Assembly: GCA_913020445.1 (NCBI GenBank)
Contig: CAJWAR010000006.1
Coordinates: forward strand, 1-64,000
Source of the DNA: an uncultured Rhodospirillaceae bacterium
Lineage (GTDB): Bacteria > Pseudomonadota > Alphaproteobacteria > Rhodospirillales > UBA2165
DNA: 64,000 nt
Direction: 5' to 3'
Positions within the stretch are counted from its first letter, which is position 1. Every line of letters starts with the position of its first letter. A model generated the notes under the pieces. The model was not told where the DNA came from. It worked only from the letters and a program-made list of their open reading frames with translations, and ran no database searches. Made by a program: the position numbers and the translations under genes. Shown here piece after piece: positions 61,344 to 64,000 of the stretch.

Positions 61344-62476
61344 TCGGATTCACCCCACAGCACATATTTCACCGCCGCACCGAGCCGTGAAAATACGCCG
61401 AGCTGTCCGACATCTGCCCCGGAAACGAGTGGAATTTCCAAAGTTGGGCGGCCTGGCAACTCAACTTTCAGCGTCGCCAATACATCACCCTTTTTAATTG
61501 GCGCCGGCACCGGTGTCTCCATCGCTACCTTAACTTTCATGCCACGGCGCACTCTGCGGGGCAGTGTTAACGTCAAATCTTTCTCAATTAACAATGGAAC
61601 CGAGCCATGCTCACCCATCCAGATTTGCGCATCGATAACAGTCTCGCCAGCTTTGAAGAGGGCGTAATTGTTAAACTCACGAAATCCCCAATCAAGAATG
61701 CGTTCGGATTCAACGGCGCGGGATTTTTTCGTCGGCAAGCCATTAATAACCAGAACCAGACGACGATCTTTGCGGATCGCGCTGACTGTCAGGCCATAGC
61801 CACCAGCATCCGTGTGGCCGGTCTTCAATCCGTCAGCACCAATATTACGATAGATTGCCGGATTTCGGTTGCCTTGTTTGATGCCGTTATAAGTAAACGT
61901 CTTTTCGCCATAATAATGATAGAGATCGGGAAAATTCTTAATCGTCGCAACGGCGAGCGTGGCGAGATCGCGCGCTGTTGTTTCGTGTTCCGGATCAGGC
62001 CAGCCACTGGCATTAACAAAATTCGAATTCGTCATATTTAGCTGCTTGGCGGTTTCGTTCAGCTCATCGGCGAAAGCACCCTCGGAGCCGGACAGTCCTT
62101 CAGCAATAACTATCGTCGCATCATTGCCGGATTGAACAATAATGCCGCGAATTAAATCCTCAATTTTCACCCGGGAGTTCACAGCGACGAACATTTTCGA
62201 GCCTTGCTTCCGCCATGCTTTTTCGCTGACGGAAAACGTATCGGTCAAGGAAAGCCCGCCATCTTTGAGACGCTCAAAAAGTTTATAGATGGTCATGATC
62301 TTGCTCATCGAAGACGGCGTCATACGCTCATCAGGATTTTTGGCAAATAATATTGTACCGGTCGTCGCATCGAGCAGTATCGCTTGTCTACCAAGCGTCT
62401 CCAACGCGTTACCTGCGCCGACATTTAACAGCATGCCACTCAATAAAATTGCTGACAATAACCACTTAATTTTCAT
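61340..62476 (-). CDS. D-alanyl-D-alanine carboxypeptidase (PBP5/DacA-C type)
   Basis: A periplasmic penicillin-binding protein that trims peptidoglycan stem peptides. The 378 residues begin with a signal peptide (LLSAILLSGMLLNVGAGNA, cut near residue 24). The active-site SxxK is PSSMSKIMTIYKLFE (about 57), SxN is VQSGNDATIVIAE (about 115), and KTG is GLKTGHTDAGGYG (about 220). A C-terminal PBP5 domain (about 275-370) precedes the end. GGGAGA ribosome-binding site. It starts the dac-tmk-holB-metG unit; the gap of about 155 nt before it likely contains its promoter. Confidence 0.95.
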   Translation of the reverse strand: MKIKWLLSAILLSGMLLNVGAGNALETLGRQAILLDATTGTILFAKNPDERMTPSSMSKIMTIYKLFERLKDGGLSLTDTFSVSEKAWRKQGSKMFVAVNSRVKIEDLIRGIIVQSGNDATIVIAEGLSGSEGAFADELNETAKQLNMTNSNFVNASGWPDPEHETTARDLATLAVATIKNFPDLYHYYGEKTFTYNGIKQGNRNPAIYRNIGADGLKTGHTDAGGYGLTVSAIRKDRRLVLVINGLPTKKSRAVESERILDWGFREFNNYALFKAGETVIDAQIWMGEHGSVPLLIEKDLTLTLPRRVRRGMKVKVAMETPVPAPIKKGDVLATLKVELPGRPTLEIPLVSGADVGQLGVFSRLGAAVKYVLWGESD

Positions 62477-62631
62477 TGTATCTCCCGGCTCTTCGAATGA
62501 CCTTTATCGCTAAGCTAACTTATCGCAAAGGCCACGCCATAGAGCAATGCTATAGACGGCCTATAGGCGGAAATATTACCACCCATTATGACCAAATTGT
62601 GATGGAATTGTGTTAAATGCTTGATTCTGAT

Positions 62632-63597
62632 TTAGTCGACAACGATCCGTGCATTGGTGTAGCCAGCGCGAATAATTCGTTCCAGCACCGTATCGGCATT
62701 TTCGAGCGCACCGATTGGTCCAGCGCGCACGCGGTAAAATTCTTTACCTCTGATTTTAACCGTCGTTATTTTTACATTGCCCAATTCAGCCAAGCGGGCT
62801 GCCGTCCGATTGGCAAAATCATAGCGGGTAAAGGCGCCAGCTTGAACAAACATATTTGTCGGGTTTACCGGGCCGGTTGAAACCATACCATTTGGCGCTG
62901 TTGGGGTATCGGTTACCCGCTTGCGGCTGGCGACAACTGTTTTGCGCGGCGTGTAAGCTGCTGCCGGTTTATCTGCCTTGGCGCCGGGTGGCGGTAGTAA
63001 CGTCTCGCTGGCGACCCCCGGCTTGGCGACATCGATATCGCGGCGAATCGGCGTGCCGATTTTAGCTAAGACAGCGCCGCTTTTAAGCTGCTGCGCCAAC
63101 ATCCGGCTTTGATCTGCCAATATGCTAACGCGAACTCTCGCCGTGCCTTGGCGATGAAAACCGAGCAGTTGAGCCCCGCGCCGTGACATATCAATTATCC
63201 GGCCAAAGGCATAAGGCCCCCGGTCATTCACGGTCACTTTTATCGAGCGGCCATTTTCAAGATTGGTGACCTGAACAATGCTCGGCAAAGGCAGGGTTTT
63301 GTGCGCTGCTGTCAGTGCATTTTGATCATAGGTTTCGCCGTTCGCCGTCAATTTTCCATGAAAGCCCGGGCCATACCAGGAAGCAATGCCGGTTTTATTG
63401 TAATTGTAATCAACCGCCGGATAGTACCAGACGCCCTTGATTTGATAAGGGTTGCCGATTTTATAGCCGCCCTGCTGAGCCGGTTCTTTTTTCGTGCTGC
63501 GGCCAATTTGTTTAGCCGTATGGACAAGCAATTGGGTTTCGGCACAGGCGCCCAGCACGAACAAGGCTAATATCAAAATTGAAAGTCGTTTATACAC
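62632..63597 (-). CDS. rlpA: Septal ring lytic transglycosylase RlpA with SPOR domain
   Basis: RlpA is an outer-membrane lipoprotein that cuts denuded glycan strands at the septum. GTG start with GGGGTAAGA upstream; 321 residues. The lipobox LGAC comes after a short signal (YKRLSILILALFV). The double-psi beta-barrel (about 68-170) has TGIASWYGPGFHGKLTANGE and VTVNDRGPYAFGRIIDMSRRGA, with the catalytic Glu-Asp pair region. A Pro/Ala-rich linker (about 195-245) leads to a SPOR domain (about 247-321), which binds bare glycan. Co-directional with dac and tmk. Confidence 0.94.
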   Translation of the reverse strand: MYKRLSILILALFVLGACAETQLLVHTAKQIGRSTKKEPAQQGGYKIGNPYQIKGVWYYPAVDYNYNKTGIASWYGPGFHGKLTANGETYDQNALTAAHKTLPLPSIVQVTNLENGRSIKVTVNDRGPYAFGRIIDMSRRGAQLLGFHRQGTARVRVSILADQSRMLAQQLKSGAVLAKIGTPIRRDIDVAKPGVASETLLPPPGAKADKPAAAYTPRKTVVASRKRVTDTPTAPNGMVSTGPVNPTNMFVQAGAFTRYDFANRTAARLAELGNVKITTVKIRGKEFYRVRAGPIGALENADTVLERIIRAGYTNARIVVD

Positions 63598-63687
63598 TCT
63601 TACCCCGCGAAGATTCGCTGTAGCTTACTTTGCGTACACTATATTCCTTAAGCATTCATTTCGAAACTGTGGCAACTCCCTACGCTG

Positions 63688-64000
63688 CTATTTTGCGCCG
63701 ATGCGTTCCGCCAATGTTCCGACGGCAACGGCAAAAAATGTCGAGCGGTTCCACTTAAGGGTAACGCGGTAGTTATTGTATACCATAAAGGCGCGCCCTG
63801 CTTTCTCGGTTTTTTTATTTCTGGCGATGACCAGCGAGGCCGACAGATTGCGGGTTGGCAGGTCTTTACCGTCAGGCCGCCGGACGCCAAGTTTTTGCCA
63901 AGCGCTGATCGGCTTTTTGACTTTTAGGCCAATCAGCGACGAATCAAAATCTTTTGGCAGCTTGACCGGCCGTCCCCAAGTTTGATCCTGCCGCCAGCCA
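63688..64000 (-). CDS. mltB: Lytic murein transglycosylase MltB family, C-terminal part (5' end outside window)
   Basis: The supplied track misses this frame. The 103 visible codons (63999 down to the stop at 63688) read GWRQDQTWGRPVKLPKDFD, then KKPISAWQKLGVRRPDGKDLP, then FMVYNNYRVTLKWNRSTFFAVAVGTLAERI. These match the end of the SLT_2/MltB domain ('GW..WG..V.LP..FD' and 'F.VY.N......YN.S..YA.AVG.LA'). MltB cleaves peptidoglycan glycan strands. It precedes rlpA by 90 nt on the same strand, as is common in alphaproteobacteria. The 5' part and signal sequence are not visible. Confidence 0.85.
   Translation of the reverse strand, partial: GWRQDQTWGRPVKLPKDFDSSLIGLKVKKPISAWQKLGVRRPDGKDLPTRNLSASLVIARNKKTEKAGRAFMVYNNYRVTLKWNRSTFFAVAVGTLAERIGAK

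Overview
The window looks like chromosomal DNA of a free-living, motile alphaproteobacterium, most like a Rhodospirillales-type or related marine lineage. I infer this from gene content and order only, since no rRNA or database search was available. The supporting marks are dusB-ntrB-ntrC-ntrY-ntrX, a MucR/Ros-family regulator, a fused IspDF, a Mg-type HemB, a CBP3-type cytochrome bc1 chaperone, a K+-independent H+-pyrophosphatase, and the rlpA-dac-tmk-holB-metG-tatD run. Base composition is near 50% GC, with AT-rich intergenic gaps. There is no prophage, CRISPR array, rRNA operon or intact transposase. Most of the window is core housekeeping sequence.

Layout. 1-3903 (minus): a motility block, motA-ychJ-ykgJ-motB followed by a partial RDD membrane protein. 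4173-8515: threonine ammonia-lyase, a lone CheW (+), HemB and O-acetylhomoserine sulfhydrylase. 8705-9426: a small acidic-tailed protein convergent with MucR. 9922-17579 (+): rpiB, glyA, nrdR, ribD-ribE-ribB(X)-ribH, nusB, thiL and a FliL-like protein. 17770-19866: hppA, closed by a strong bidirectional terminator shared with bamE. 20567-25046 (+): CBP3 chaperone, DUF177 (YceD), rpmF, plsX, fabH, ihfA, MerR. 25112-25189: tRNA-Pro(GGG). 25327-27279 (+): an accessory-looking set made of an unknown secreted protein, a Rieske ferredoxin and two tandem VOC proteins. 27282-30342: queF, unknown small proteins, cutA and ispDF. 30503-43426 (+): CcsA/YpjD-like protein, dusB, ntrBC, ntrYX, trkA, a D-amino-acid aminotransferase-like protein, a HAD phosphatase, hfq and hflX. 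43433-50546: HD-GYP protein, a putative ribbon-helix-helix protein, an inositol-phosphatase-family enzyme followed by a gene remnant, unknown proteins, mazG, a FecR-domain protein, a periplasmic binding protein and a bile-acid:Na+ symporter-family protein. 50952-64000 (mostly minus): mltB (partial), rlpA, a D,D-carboxypeptidase, tmk, holB, metG, then a 5.5-kb block (TAXI binding protein, fused TRAP permease, molybdopterin oxidoreductase), then tatD and an MBL-fold hydrolase.

How the genes work together. The riboflavin genes form a tight operon with nrdR and nusB. The fatty-acid genes plsX and fabH sit with rpmF. Two nitrogen two-component systems are stacked behind dusB and followed by trkA and hfq-hflX. 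The cell-wall and replication genes at the right end form a translationally coupled operon. The most unusual items are: the complementary loss of metal ligands in the two tandem VOC proteins beside a Rieske protein; the foreign-looking block between metG and tatD; a 51-codon remnant of a 3-hydroxyisobutyrate-dehydrogenase-family gene; an orphan minus-strand terminator with a CTTGAG cluster upstream of queF; a pair of REP-like hairpins; a MucR protein without zinc ligands; and several perfect palindromes at promoters. I did not find a clear, complete, previously undescribed system. The Rieske-VOC-VOC set and the TRAP/molybdoenzyme block are the best candidates for one.
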